Of a stretch of 64,000 nucleotides of DNA, positions 44,162 to 53,142 are shown piece by piece (the stretch's first letter is position 1; every line of letters begins with the position of its first letter). The translations under genes and the position numbers were made by a program. Origin of the DNA: JAUILH01 sp965230535 (GTDB lineage: Bacteria > Bacteroidota > Bacteroidia > Flavobacteriales_D > JAUILH01). Under the pieces are notes generated by a model. The model did no database searches and was not told where the DNA came from. It was given only the letters and a program-made list of their open reading frames with translations. Location of the stretch: assembly GCA_965230535.1 (NCBI GenBank), contig OZ246009.1, forward strand, positions 2,108,001 through 2,172,000, given 5' to 3'.

Positions 44162-46086
44162 TCGCCGGAAGACTACATAGAATCAACTTGCTAGCTCTAT
44201 TTCTAATGATGGTGTCTAATCAACTGTGGTCACAGGATTTGACAGCTGCGAAACAGGAAAATCAAAACTTTGTAGACTTAGTTGAATCAGGAAATGATTC
44301 AGCAATTTATGTCGGCTATCAACTGGTAAGAAAGTACAAATCAGATGAGACCTATAAACCTTTGTTGTCAAGGGTGTACCTTTCTATGGGGAATTACTAC
44401 AAATCCAGAGGAGATCTGTCCAAAGCCATTGAGTTCTATCAACTCACAGAAGACATTGCCATCGAGTTTAAGGACACCGTTTTTATGGCGTATGCAAAAG
44501 GAAGTATGGGCTTTGTGTACACCAGAACCCAACGTCATCATTTGGCGCTTGAGGTTTACAAGAAAAACCTGATGTTGTGGGAGCAACGTAACGATCCAAC
44601 CTGGATTCCAACTGCCTGCCATAACATTGTGACATGTCTGAATGCCCTCAATCAACTGGACAGCATAGATTACTACATTGATCATGGTCTGACTGTAGCA
44701 GACAGTTTCGATATTGTACGTGATAAAGCCGAACTTGAATATGATAAAGCTTACCATTTGTACAGAACCAATCCTGATTCAAGCATCAACGAGATCAAAT
44801 ACTGGCTGACAAAAAGTAAAGAAACAGCTCAGCTGAACAAGGATTTAGCTCAAATTGATCAGGTGAATTTGCTATTGGCAGAGGTTTCAATCAAAGCCAA
44901 TGAAGTGGCTTATGCAGACAGTCTTTGTCAAAAGGTTTTCGACAGATTGGACAAGCTCACCATAAGCCGTCCTCTATACCTGAAATCTTGTGAATGTTTG
45001 GTGAATACCAGGCAAATGATGGGAAGGAAGGAGGCTGCCATGCGCATGATGTGGCATTATGTGAATATCAACGATTCTTTATCAGCTTTAGCCAAGGTAG
45101 AAGAACTGAACAAGATTGAATTAAACCATGGAATCTACAGAGAAACTGTAAAGGATAGCCTGGACTATGCATATAGTCAAAATGAGGCTAAAATGCAATT
45201 GGAGGCCGAAAAAGAAAAGCATCAGATCCTAACCTGGATAGGTGTTTTGGCTGGAATCATTATAGTTTCTTTGGCGGTATACTTATATAGAAATTATAGG
45301 GCAAGTAAATCGGCTTTAATCGAATTAGAGGAAGTAACTCAGGAGATTAAGGATTCAATAAATTACGCGTTTAGAATTCAGAATGCGTTTTTGCCAAAAC
45401 CGGAGCTGTTAAACGAATGGTTTGATGATGCCTTTGTGTTGTATCTTCCTAAAGATGTTGTAGCAGGAGATTTTTACTGGTTTGAGGAAGTAGGGGACTG
45501 GATCCTGGTGGCCTCAGCTGATTGCACAGGACATGGTGTGCCAGGAGCGATGGTAAGTGTGGTTTGTCATAGTGCTTTGCAAAAAGCCCTGGTGCAATGT
45601 GGTCCAGAAGATCCGGCTAAAATTCTTGACAAGGCAAGCGATTTGGTGGAAAGACGTTTTATGCTGGAGAAAACGCCAATGAAAGACGGCATGGATATCG
45701 GCCTTTGCTGTTTCAACAAATCTACTCGTGAATTGTACTTTTCGGGCGCGCATAACCCAATGTGGTTGGTGAAAGATGGGGCCATCTCAGAGTTTAAAGG
45801 TGACAAAAGGCCAATTGGATTTCATGAAAACAAAACGCCTTTCACAAAACATGAGATAAAACTAGCCAAAGGTGACGTATTCTATTTATCTTCAGATGGA
45901 TACGCAGATCAGTTTGGAGGAGAGAGGGGGAAGAAATTTAAGTCAAAGGCCTTGAAGCAACTCATTTTATCACAATCAAAAAACAGCATGAATCAACAGA
46001 AAGCCATGTTGGAAACCAGTTTCAATGATTGGATGAAAGGCTATGAACAATTGGATGATGTTTGTGTTATAGGAATACGTGTATAA
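44158..46086 (+). CDS. TPR-linked SpoIIE-type phosphatase (copy 2)
   Basis: 642 residues with the same architecture as the upstream copy: signal peptide (ending SNQLWSQ), TPR region, transmembrane helix near 361-380 (LTWIGVLAGIIIVSLAVYL), SpoIIE domain with VVAGDFYWF, ASADCTGHGVPGAMVS, KDGMDIGLC, GAHNPMWLV, LSSDGYADQFGG and LDDVCVIGI. The catalytic part is well conserved between the copies while the TPR parts have diverged, consistent with different signals feeding a shared output. Begins by ATGA overlap, so the two are made together. Confidence 0.92.
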   Translation: MIAGRLHRINLLALFLMMVSNQLWSQDLTAAKQENQNFVDLVESGNDSAIYVGYQLVRKYKSDETYKPLLSRVYLSMGNYYKSRGDLSKAIEFYQLTEDIAIEFKDTVFMAYAKGSMGFVYTRTQRHHLALEVYKKNLMLWEQRNDPTWIPTACHNIVTCLNALNQLDSIDYYIDHGLTVADSFDIVRDKAELEYDKAYHLYRTNPDSSINEIKYWLTKSKETAQLNKDLAQIDQVNLLLAEVSIKANEVAYADSLCQKVFDRLDKLTISRPLYLKSCECLVNTRQMMGRKEAAMRMMWHYVNINDSLSALAKVEELNKIELNHGIYRETVKDSLDYAYSQNEAKMQLEAEKEKHQILTWIGVLAGIIIVSLAVYLYRNYRASKSALIELEEVTQEIKDSINYAFRIQNAFLPKPELLNEWFDDAFVLYLPKDVVAGDFYWFEEVGDWILVASADCTGHGVPGAMVSVVCHSALQKALVQCGPEDPAKILDKASDLVERRFMLEKTPMKDGMDIGLCCFNKSTRELYFSGAHNPMWLVKDGAISEFKGDKRPIGFHENKTPFTKHEIKLAKGDVFYLSSDGYADQFGGERGKKFKSKALKQLILSQSKNSMNQQKAMLETSFNDWMKGYEQLDDVCVIGIRV

Positions 46087-46235
46087 GGCTTCAAGTTGTG
46101 CGTATCCCATGGACTTGCACAATTTTACAGGCCAATATTCTGTTAATAGCTTAGATACATTGTTAATATCAACTTGTTTTTGGATTTGATAATCTGAATT
46201 AGTATTTTTTACTTGACATTCTAAATCAGCGCCTT

Positions 46236-47045
46236 ATGAGTTCATCCGTATATTTAGTGCCCCACGATTTTTCTGAAGTAGCAGATAAAGCTGCATATCA
46301 GGCTTTAAAGATTGCCAGCAAATCAAATGGAAAAGTGGCTTTGCTGCATGTTGTGACAAAGAGCAGTGCTATTGTGGCATCCGAGAATGAACTTAAGAAA
46401 CGAATAGAGGTTTACAAGAAGGAGTATCCTGAAGCAAGATTATATCCTTTGGTAACAAAAGGCAGTATTTTTACGGACATAGCCAAAACTGCAGAAGAAT
46501 ACAAGGCTTCTCTCATTATAATGGGAACTCATGGAGCTAAAGGAATGCAAAAAGTATTTGGAAGTTTTGCGATTAAGGTTATTTCCAGTACAAATGTGCC
46601 TTTTATGGTGGTTCAATCTGGAGCCAGAACAGAAAAAATTGAAAGAATTGTCTTTCCCGTTGATGTGAATGTCGAGAGTCTGCAAATTATGGACACAGCT
46701 ACATTTATGGCTAAGGCCTTTGGTGCTGAAATTCATTTGGTGGCAGAGGATCATTCTGATGCAAGGTTTGCCATGAAGATCAAAACGCGATTAAAAGTGG
46801 TAATCAAACAGTTTAAGGAAGACAAAATTGAGTATAAAGCCGAATTTTTAGATGGCTCAGGAAGTTTCCAATCCAAAATCATAGAGTACGGTAAAAAGGT
46901 TAATGCCAGTATGTTTGCGGTGTCTCACGATTCCGATAAACTCTTGTCAACATTGGATAAGTTCACCCAAACCATGATTACCAACGAATTGGGACGACCA
47001 ACTTTGATCATCCATTCTCAATCTGTATCCAAAGGATATTTCTAG
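46236..47045 (+). CDS. Tandem universal stress protein
   Basis: 269 residues, two Usp domains. The first has VYLVPHDFSEVADKAAYQAL and IIMGTHGAKGMQKVFGSFAI, which fits the ATP-binding G-x2-G-(8-9x)-G-S motif with one residue fewer than the classic spacing. The second (from IERIVFPVDVNVES, about 145) lacks a clear nucleotide motif. Stress-related cytosolic protein of unknown mechanism. Preceded by 149 bp with a weak TTGTGC/GCACAA hairpin. Overlaps the convergent helicase by 4 bp. Confidence 0.9.
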   Translation: MSSSVYLVPHDFSEVADKAAYQALKIASKSNGKVALLHVVTKSSAIVASENELKKRIEVYKKEYPEARLYPLVTKGSIFTDIAKTAEEYKASLIIMGTHGAKGMQKVFGSFAIKVISSTNVPFMVVQSGARTEKIERIVFPVDVNVESLQIMDTATFMAKAFGAEIHLVAEDHSDARFAMKIKTRLKVVIKQFKEDKIEYKAEFLDGSGSFQSKIIEYGKKVNASMFAVSHDSDKLLSTLDKFTQTMITNELGRPTLIIHSQSVSKGYF

Positions 47046-48271
47046 GATTTCTTTTTCTTGAAGTGACCTTTCTTCTTTTTGCCCCAGCGCTTGCCGCCCT
47101 TTTTCTTTGAAGATTTGGTCTTCACTTTCCACTCTGGTGCTTCTCCCATTGATTCAGGCGGAGACAATTTAATGACTTCCTTTTCAATCAATTCTTCAAT
47201 CTTACTAAAGGCATACATGTCATCAGGATTGATCAAAGTAATTGCGACTCCTGTAGTATCTGCACGAGCTGTTCTTCCAATTCTGTGCACATAATCTTCA
47301 GCATCTGAAGGCACATTGTAGTTTATCACAAGGTTGATGTCCTTAATGTCAATTCCTCTCGAGATCACGTCAGTTGCTACCAAAACACGTGTTTTCTTAT
47401 TCCTGAAGTCTAACAAAACAGCTTCACGCTCTGTCTGGTCAAGGTCAGAGGAAATGCCTTTGGCCTGAATGTTCTTTTTTCTGAGTGCACGAACAATGTC
47501 AGAAACAGCTTTTTTGGTGGAGCTAAACACAATAATGCTTTTGTATTCATCTTTGCCATTGATCAAATCAACGATCAAAGGTGTTTTTTGCTCATTATAG
47601 CATAAGTAACTCGCTTGAAGCACACCTTCTGCCGGTTTCGAAATCGCCAGGCTAATTTGTTCTGGTTCTTTTAAGATACGTTTGGCCAGTTCCCTGATTT
47701 TCTGTGGCATGGTAGCGCTAAACATGAGGTTCTGTCGCTTTTTCGGAAGGAAAGACACGATTTTAAGTATGTCGTCCCAGAACCCAATGTCCAACATTCG
47801 GTCAGCTTCATCCATGATGAGGTAATCCAGCTTGTCAAAATTTACATATCCCATATTCAAATGAGAAATCAACTTCCCAGGCGTTGCCACAAGAATGTTA
47901 ACGCCCTGAGTAATGGCTTTCTTTTGTTTTGACCAGTCGTCTCCATCTCCGCCACCATATAAAGCCATTGAAGAGATGCCACATCCATAGCTTAAACCAT
48001 CGATTTGTTGGTCTATTTGTGTTGCCAATTCTCTTGTAGGGACTACGATTAAAGCCTTGATCTCATCAGATGGATTTTTGACCAATTCATTCAAAACCGG
48101 AATCAAAAAGGCCCCCGTTTTTCCGGTACCTGTTTGTGCACATGCGATTAAATCCTTGCCCGACGAAATGATTGGTATGGCCTGAGATTGAATAGGAGTA
48201 GCTTTTTCAAACCCCATATAACCAATGGCTTCAAGCAGTGTTTCTTCTAAATTTAATTCGCTAAACAGCAT
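47042..48271 (-). CDS. DEAD-box RNA helicase
   Basis: 409 residues. Q motif (FEKATPIQSQAIP), motif I AQTGTGKT (45-52), PTRELA, DEAD (YLIMDEADRM, near 155), SAT, ARGIDI-type SRGIDIKDINLVINYN and HRIGRTARAD. A short lysine-rich C-terminal tail (GGKRWGKKKKGHFKKKKS) should add RNA affinity, as in RhlE-like helicases. It likely works in ribosome assembly or mRNA turnover. The next gene upstream is the RNA-binding cvfB, 15 bp away. Confidence 0.94.
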   Translation of the reverse strand: MLFSELNLEETLLEAIGYMGFEKATPIQSQAIPIISSGKDLIACAQTGTGKTGAFLIPVLNELVKNPSDEIKALIVVPTRELATQIDQQIDGLSYGCGISSMALYGGGDGDDWSKQKKAITQGVNILVATPGKLISHLNMGYVNFDKLDYLIMDEADRMLDIGFWDDILKIVSFLPKKRQNLMFSATMPQKIRELAKRILKEPEQISLAISKPAEGVLQASYLCYNEQKTPLIVDLINGKDEYKSIIVFSSTKKAVSDIVRALRKKNIQAKGISSDLDQTEREAVLLDFRNKKTRVLVATDVISRGIDIKDINLVINYNVPSDAEDYVHRIGRTARADTTGVAITLINPDDMYAFSKIEELIEKEVIKLSPPESMGEAPEWKVKTKSSKKKGGKRWGKKKKGHFKKKKS

Positions 48272-48286
48272 ATCGTGTTTTCAGTT

Positions 48287-49135
48287 TTATTGTTCGATTA
48301 GTCTGACACCATCATCCTCAATTTTAATCAGCTTGAGCTTGTAAAGGTGTCCTATAGCTCGTTTAAAATTGCGTTTGCTCATTCCCAATTCAGATTTAAT
48401 CACTTCAGGATCACTTTTGTCGTTCAATAAGATGAAACCATTGTGCGATTTAATGTGATCCAAAACAGCCTGAGAGTTAGGTTCTATGGCTTTGTAAGAA
48501 ATATTCTCCAGAGAAATATCCAGTTTGTTGTCTTCTCTGATGTTCTTAACAAAACCTTTGATGCGATCGCCAGCTGATATTTTCTTGAAAATTTCATTGT
48601 GAAAGATGAGGCCTTCATGAATTTCATTGACGATTACTTTGAAGCCTAAATCTGTTTGTTCCCAGATAATCAAATCAACTTGCTCACCTTTTTTAACTGT
48701 GATATTTTCCTGATGTAAGAAGTTGTCAAGCTTGGTAGATCCTACTAAACGGCCACTGATATCATCCAAATACAAATAACATAAATACGACCTTCCAGCT
48801 TCAATGTCTTTGTTCTGTTCGTTAAAAGGTATCAATAAATCCTTTTGGAGCCCCCAGTCCATAAAAGCACCATGAGCACTGGTGTCTACGGCTTTAAGCA
48901 ATGCGAAATCATGAAGCAGGATGTTAGGTGTCTCTGTGGTGGCCACCATTCTGTCTTCCGAATCGGTATAGACAAAAACACGTACCAGATTTCCAGCCTC
49001 AAATGAAGCATCATTGTATCGATTGGGAAGGAGTACCTCAGATTCATTGTCTTCGTCTTCGGGATGAGACAGGTACCAGCCCGGAGCGGACTGCCTGATC
49101 AATACTAATTCGTTAAAAACACCTTGTTGTATCAT
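48287..49135 (-). CDS. S1-domain RNA-binding protein, CvfB/YitL family
   Basis: 282 residues. Three S1-like RNA-binding folds followed by a C-terminal winged helix, as in CvfB. Visible segments are LLKAVDTSAHGAFMDWGLQKDLLIPF (S1 core), LIFHNEIFKKISAGDRIKGFV and the terminal RNFKRAIGHLYKLKLIKIEDDGVRLI. Members act on RNA or virulence regulation in Firmicutes; the role here is unknown. An exact -7 element lies 5 bp upstream of the ATG, so the mRNA is probably leaderless. Confidence 0.9.
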   Translation of the reverse strand: MIQQGVFNELVLIRQSAPGWYLSHPEDEDNESEVLLPNRYNDASFEAGNLVRVFVYTDSEDRMVATTETPNILLHDFALLKAVDTSAHGAFMDWGLQKDLLIPFNEQNKDIEAGRSYLCYLYLDDISGRLVGSTKLDNFLHQENITVKKGEQVDLIIWEQTDLGFKVIVNEIHEGLIFHNEIFKKISAGDRIKGFVKNIREDNKLDISLENISYKAIEPNSQAVLDHIKSHNGFILLNDKSDPEVIKSELGMSKRNFKRAIGHLYKLKLIKIEDDGVRLIEQ

Positions 49136-49140
49136 TGCAA

Positions 49141-49148
49141 CAAACCTA
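49141..49148 (-). promoter_or_regulatory. Candidate promoter for the cvfB-like gene
   Basis: Reverse-strand TAGGTTTG is an exact TAnnTTTG match only 5 bp from the ATG at 49135, so transcription would begin at the start codon. Confidence 0.45.
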
Positions 49149-49159
49149 CGCTTTTTTAA

Positions 49160-49357
49160 TTAGAGGTCTAAACTCAACTGCCTTTCCTCGTCAGAGCACT
49201 CTCTTAAAAATCGTGTAAAGTAGTATTGTTGAGTTTTTAATGAGCTGCGAAAAAGCTCCTGATAACTGTAGCCGTGCTCTACCAGCCAGGTCACGAAATT
49301 TTCTATGATCTCTGGCGGATAATCCGTTTCAATGCGTTTTTGGATAGACCGACTCAT
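49160..49357 (-). CDS. Small protein of unknown function
   Basis: 65 residues from ATG 49357 (MSRSIQKRIETDYPPEIIEN). The sequence is rich in charged and aromatic residues (NFVTWLVEHGYSYQELFRSS), which looks like a folded helical protein rather than chance. An upstream extension to 49483 is unlikely: it is hydrophobic and AT-rich, and lies over the leader of the divergent SnoaL-like gene. It ends 24 bp before the cvfB-like gene. No family recognised. Confidence 0.55.
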   Translation of the reverse strand: MSRSIQKRIETDYPPEIIENFVTWLVEHGYSYQELFRSSLKTQQYYFTRFLRECSDEERQLSLDL

Positions 49358-49457
49358 GCCTAAAATTAATGAAATATTAAATGATGTTAAAGTTCGTTGT
49401 AGCAACAAGTGTTTTAATAAAAATGGACTATATTCATGGAAACTTAAATCTAAAACT

Positions 49458-49832
49458 ATGACAACTAAGGAAGTAGCAGACAAATTAGTAGGGTATTGCA
49501 GACAAGGACAATTCGATACAGCCGTGAGTGAACTATACGCTCAGGACATTGTTAGTATTGAGCCGGATGGTGCGCCAATGAAAGAGGCGAGAGGTTTGGA
49601 ACAGGTAATTGCCAAGGGACAACAATTTATGGAATCAGTTGAAGAATTTCACAGCAATGTGGTATCAGATCCTGTTGTTGCGGACAACTTTTTCTCTTGT
49701 TCAATGAAAATGGACGTAACTTTTAAAGGTATGGGCAGAACCACTATGGAAGAAGTGTGCTTGTACAAAGTGAAAGACGGAAAGATCAGCGAAGAGCAGT
49801 TTTTCTTTACCCCAATGGTCCCACAGGGTTAA
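49458..49832 (+). CDS. SnoaL-like / NTF2-fold small protein
   Basis: 124 residues from ATG 49458 (MTTKEVADKLVGYCRQGQFD). The frame is open back to 49332, but that part is AT-rich leader. The alpha+beta cone pattern of SnoaL/NTF2 proteins is clear: YAQDIVSIEPDGAPMKEARG, GQQFMESVEEFHSNVV, then strands with MDVTFKGMGRTTMEEVCLY and KVKDGKISEEQFFF. Such proteins are ligand-binding or small enzymes; no substrate can be named. Overlaps the convergent beta-barrel-like gene by 4 bp. Confidence 0.88.
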   Translation: MTTKEVADKLVGYCRQGQFDTAVSELYAQDIVSIEPDGAPMKEARGLEQVIAKGQQFMESVEEFHSNVVSDPVVADNFFSCSMKMDVTFKGMGRTTMEEVCLYKVKDGKISEEQFFFTPMVPQG

Positions 49833-50707
49833 TTCTTATTCTTTCTTTTCCATTGCCAGTAGAAATAAGGAAAAACTGGCAATGGAAATATTTGCTGTGC
49901 TTTAATATCATTGAAGAAACCATTGATGGCCAGTAGTTCTATCCTGAAATTTCTAAAAAATCCTATTCTGCTTTTGTAAAACGGAGCGATCCTAAATCCG
50001 TAGGTAATCTGTGTTTTTCGTGGTACGTTCTCTAAATAGGTTAAAGTTGAACCATAGGTATAACCAATATGGTAGCTGATCCAATTCGAGGGTCTGAAGT
50101 CAATACCTACAGAGAAATTTGGATTCCAGGTCTTATTAAACGTTTTCTGCTGAAAGTTGGCTGAATCGTTGTTCTGAAGAATTAACTCTCCCATGTAATC
50201 CACACCTGCAGAAAGGTTGAAATTCCATTTATCCTTCACTTGATAGGCAATTGAGGGCTTAAAATGAAAATAGGAGCCATTTTCCCAAACGGTGAGTGTT
50301 GGTGTTTCAAAGCGTTGCAAAGTGTCCCAAAAATGTACAAACATAGCTTCAACGCCAATGGTTGGCACATATCCTTTTTGTTTGTTGAATCGGTATCTTA
50401 GATTCAAGCTCGGAATTGGCCGTTTTAACTCAGAAAAGGCGCCAAAAATCCATGGGAGTAAATCTATTTGGGCAGTTAGCTGGTCCGTGATGCCAACAAA
50501 TGCCCAGCTTGGAAATGGGAGTGTTTGAGGAGATTGGGCATAAATCCATTCTCCCTTTTCCAGTGTATATGGAGTTACGCAGTCAATCGGGTGTAAATAG
50601 GCATCATTCTTAAGTGGATTTGTTTTTTTCAAGGAATCTTGCTGACAGTGGGATAGGAGGGGAACCAGGAAAACGATAGATAGCAATATGATTTTTACCT
50701 GGCGCAT
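49829..50707 (-). CDS. Probable outer-membrane beta-barrel protein
   Basis: 292 residues. N-terminal export signal (MRQVKIILLSIVFLVPLLSH) followed by C-Q-Q, so lipidation at Cys22 is possible. The body alternates polar and aromatic residues in beta strands typical of outer-membrane barrels: SFPSWAFVGITDQLTAQIDLL-like segments, LNLRYRFNKQKGYVPTIGVEA, NFNLSAGVDYMGELIL, ISYHIGYTYGSTLTYL, and a C-terminal part GFFRNFRIELLAI. No named family. It follows the YdeI-like and DUF4139 genes on the same strand. Confidence 0.7.
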   Translation of the reverse strand: MRQVKIILLSIVFLVPLLSHCQQDSLKKTNPLKNDAYLHPIDCVTPYTLEKGEWIYAQSPQTLPFPSWAFVGITDQLTAQIDLLPWIFGAFSELKRPIPSLNLRYRFNKQKGYVPTIGVEAMFVHFWDTLQRFETPTLTVWENGSYFHFKPSIAYQVKDKWNFNLSAGVDYMGELILQNNDSANFQQKTFNKTWNPNFSVGIDFRPSNWISYHIGYTYGSTLTYLENVPRKTQITYGFRIAPFYKSRIGFFRNFRIELLAINGFFNDIKAQQIFPLPVFPYFYWQWKRKNKN

Positions 50708-50711
50708 TCCT

Positions 50712-51218
50712 CTATTTATTCAGTTTAAAGGCTTGATTTAGTTCCTTGTAGTCCAAATTCCCTCCGGTATCTTTCAAATAGTTGATGATAATGATGGATT
50801 TATTCAACCGTACTTCAGATGTTTTAAACTTTCCGACGATATGAAGCAAACTCCTTTGTTTGCCCATGGTTAAAGCATGAAACAACTTGTCTCCTTCATA
50901 ATCCTGTTCCAACAAAACTTTAAACTCCTCAGGAACGGGCATGCCATATTTACTGGTATCAGCCTCAATACTCAAGTGGACATCATCTCCAAGATTGAGC
51001 TGAAGTGTCTTTCGCATGTCCTTGTTAAAGTTGATGAAATAGCTTCCGTCTCCATTAGAAAACAAGGCACACTGATGAGTCAGGGTTTGATTGATTTTGC
51101 ATACAACACGTTTCCCACTTGTGCTCATCAATTGATGTGCAATATCCTTAGGAACCATTACATGAAAAGCATACAATGATGAGTCTGTAAAACGTTCCAG
51201 TTTGGCTGTGAATTCCAT
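50712..51218 (-). CDS. YdeI/OmpD-associated-like protein (DUF1905)
   Basis: 168 residues, cytoplasmic. The N-terminal half is a DUF1905 beta-barrel domain (FHVMVPKDIAHQLMSTSGKR, NGDGSYFINFNKDMRKTLQL), followed by the bacteriocin-protection YdeI/OmdA-like helical part (LTMGKQRSLLHIVGKFKTSEVR). Role not established. Starts at the base after the stop of the 637-residue DUF4139 gene and ends 4 bp before the barrel gene, so these three may form one operon. Confidence 0.88.
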   Translation of the reverse strand: MEFTAKLERFTDSSLYAFHVMVPKDIAHQLMSTSGKRVVCKINQTLTHQCALFSNGDGSYFINFNKDMRKTLQLNLGDDVHLSIEADTSKYGMPVPEEFKVLLEQDYEGDKLFHALTMGKQRSLLHIVGKFKTSEVRLNKSIIIINYLKDTGGNLDYKELNQAFKLNK

Positions 51219-53132
51219 CTATAAATTGCTGATAGAAATGTTTTTAGGGTGTTTTATTTCAAATTTAAAAGTAACCACCTTGTTTTCTCCTGGTTGAAGC
51301 TCCAGATTCCATGTAAGCTTTCCGGTTTTTTCGTCTAAACTGGCACCACTTTTTTCCATTAAATCTATTTCTATGTCTTTATTTCCGCTTACCGGAATTT
51401 GATCTACAAGTACTAGTTTAATGGCCTTGTTTCGTGTGTTCTTAACCGAAATCTCGTAAGCACGTTCCACTTTCTTGTTAGAACCAATTGATACCTTTCT
51501 GGAGAACTCTTTTAAGAGCTTACGGTTTACCACAATGTTTTGATCTCTCCCTAGTGACAGTTCCAGTGTATCTTCCGTTACATTTGGATTGATGTAAGAT
51601 TCACCTACAAAAGTCCCCTGGAAATAAACACTTGAGTTTCCTGGCAGAATATTCAATTCATCCCAGTCTGCAGCACGAGCTATGAGATACGTGTTTGTAT
51701 TCTGCTTTGGTGCACAATAGTATTCGTAGGCTGCAGGAATGTCGTACGACTGAATTTCAACGTTATACTTCTTCCCGTTACTTGGAATAGAGTATGGTGT
51801 TTTAATCTCAAAAGTCGTATTCACGCTGGTCTCACTCACTTTGGTATAGTCAGCCGTGGAGTTTCTATTTCGCCTTCTTTTAGGGCGTGGACTGGCGTAA
51901 GCAATGTCGGCAACACCGCCAACTACAGCTGGTACATTCATTATTTCCTTTTTGCTAATAGCTGTATAGCTAGCACTATTGTTGCTAATTTTACCCGTTA
52001 CATTAATTGCATTTCCATAGCTGTCCTGATTCCAGTTATATGATAACTGATCAATACTCCTTTGGGTGGTTTGAAATTCATTAAATACACTGGTTACACT
52101 GGAGCTGCTCAAAGCATAGCTCGTATCGCCAATAATATTGTCCTGTTCAGTTCTATAGTTATAGAAAGGTTCACGTTCAAAGTTTACAGCTTTTAGTTGC
52201 TGTTGTGGCATACCTTGTTGATAGCTGTTGTATTGCTGTTGTTTGTAATAGCTATAGTCCTGAGCATATAACCTCCATGGATACAGGATAGGAGCCGTGC
52301 TGTTCTTCTCAGGATCACCTGTGGAAAGCTTCAATTTCACGTTTTTCCAATCGATTCCCGTTTTCTGATAAACCATCGATTTATAAGTGAAATCAATATC
52401 TGTATTCAATTCTTTTACCCTTAGGTCGTAAATAGGATACCAACCGGCATTTCTCACAATATAGTTGCAGCTAATTTCTCCGCTTGTAGCTTTCTCGGTC
52501 TTGATGGTCACCTCAATGTTTCCTCTGGACTTGTTGTTACTTGAGCGTCTTTCCTGTAGCTGCTTGTTAATCCTGTTGATTTTGTCAGTAAAATCTTTAA
52601 TTCTGGATTGGTTAGAAATCAGAAGTCTGTTGATTTCAGTCAACCTTTCAGCGTAGAATTCAGACATATCCATTAAATCCTCTACAATTAGGCCATTCTT
52701 TTGACTTTTGATGTTCTTATTCTTGAAGATCAGGTTCTTTTCTCTGCTCAAATTGGTTTGTTTGATCTTGAATTTCTCTCTTTCGTAAATGAGGTCATCT
52801 CTTTCATCTACTAATTGATCAAAAATCGGATCATTTACCTCATCCGCCAGATAATTAATGGTGTGGTTTACACTCACAATGGTAATGCCTTTGAAACCGG
52901 AGACTCTGATACTATTCACATTTATAAAAGGAGATAGTTTTTTGAGCAAAACTCTATTGTATCCGGGTTTCAAATTCACTTTTGAAGTTCTGGAAATTTG
53001 AGCTGCGTTGGTAAACACAGTTACCTCACGAATGCTTGATTCTGGTGTGCTTTCGTGGACCTGAGATTCGCCATAAAACGGCATTAGCATCAATCCTAAT
53101 CCACAAACGATATTTTTTACTGTTGTCTTCAT
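51219..53132 (-). CDS. DUF4139 (MuiA-like) exported protein, long copy
   Basis: 637 residues, signal peptide to about ESQ24. DUF4140 N-terminal domain (IREVTVFTNAAQISRTSKVNL), a coiled coil near 110-200, and the DUF4139 beta region (NIEVTIKTEKATSGEISCNYIV-type, VRNAGWYPIYDLRV, VYQKTGIDWKNVKLKLSTG). Between ~285 and 430 is an insertion rich in Gln, Tyr, Asn and Ser, with NVPAVVGGVADI, which resembles a TonB plug or carboxypeptidase-like remnant, and a basic PRPKRRRNRN. The short paralogue lacks most of this. Envelope protein of unknown action. Confidence 0.85.
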   Translation of the reverse strand: MKTTVKNIVCGLGLMLMPFYGESQVHESTPESSIREVTVFTNAAQISRTSKVNLKPGYNRVLLKKLSPFINVNSIRVSGFKGITIVSVNHTINYLADEVNDPIFDQLVDERDDLIYEREKFKIKQTNLSREKNLIFKNKNIKSQKNGLIVEDLMDMSEFYAERLTEINRLLISNQSRIKDFTDKINRINKQLQERRSSNNKSRGNIEVTIKTEKATSGEISCNYIVRNAGWYPIYDLRVKELNTDIDFTYKSMVYQKTGIDWKNVKLKLSTGDPEKNSTAPILYPWRLYAQDYSYYKQQQYNSYQQGMPQQQLKAVNFEREPFYNYRTEQDNIIGDTSYALSSSSVTSVFNEFQTTQRSIDQLSYNWNQDSYGNAINVTGKISNNSASYTAISKKEIMNVPAVVGGVADIAYASPRPKRRRNRNSTADYTKVSETSVNTTFEIKTPYSIPSNGKKYNVEIQSYDIPAAYEYYCAPKQNTNTYLIARAADWDELNILPGNSSVYFQGTFVGESYINPNVTEDTLELSLGRDQNIVVNRKLLKEFSRKVSIGSNKKVERAYEISVKNTRNKAIKLVLVDQIPVSGNKDIEIDLMEKSGASLDEKTGKLTWNLELQPGENKVVTFKFEIKHPKNISISNL

Positions 53133-53142
53133 GTTTTCTGGT

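Noticed and set aside
46090..46125. TTGTGC/GCACAA hairpin after the second phosphatase as an intrinsic terminator
   Set aside because: Only 6 bp of stem with a 15-nt loop and four T's; too weak to list as a terminator.
49332..49457. 42-codon extension of the SnoaL-like gene
   Set aside because: The family N-terminus fits ATG 49458; the extension is Lys/Asn/Cys-rich leader translation and overlaps the divergent small gene.
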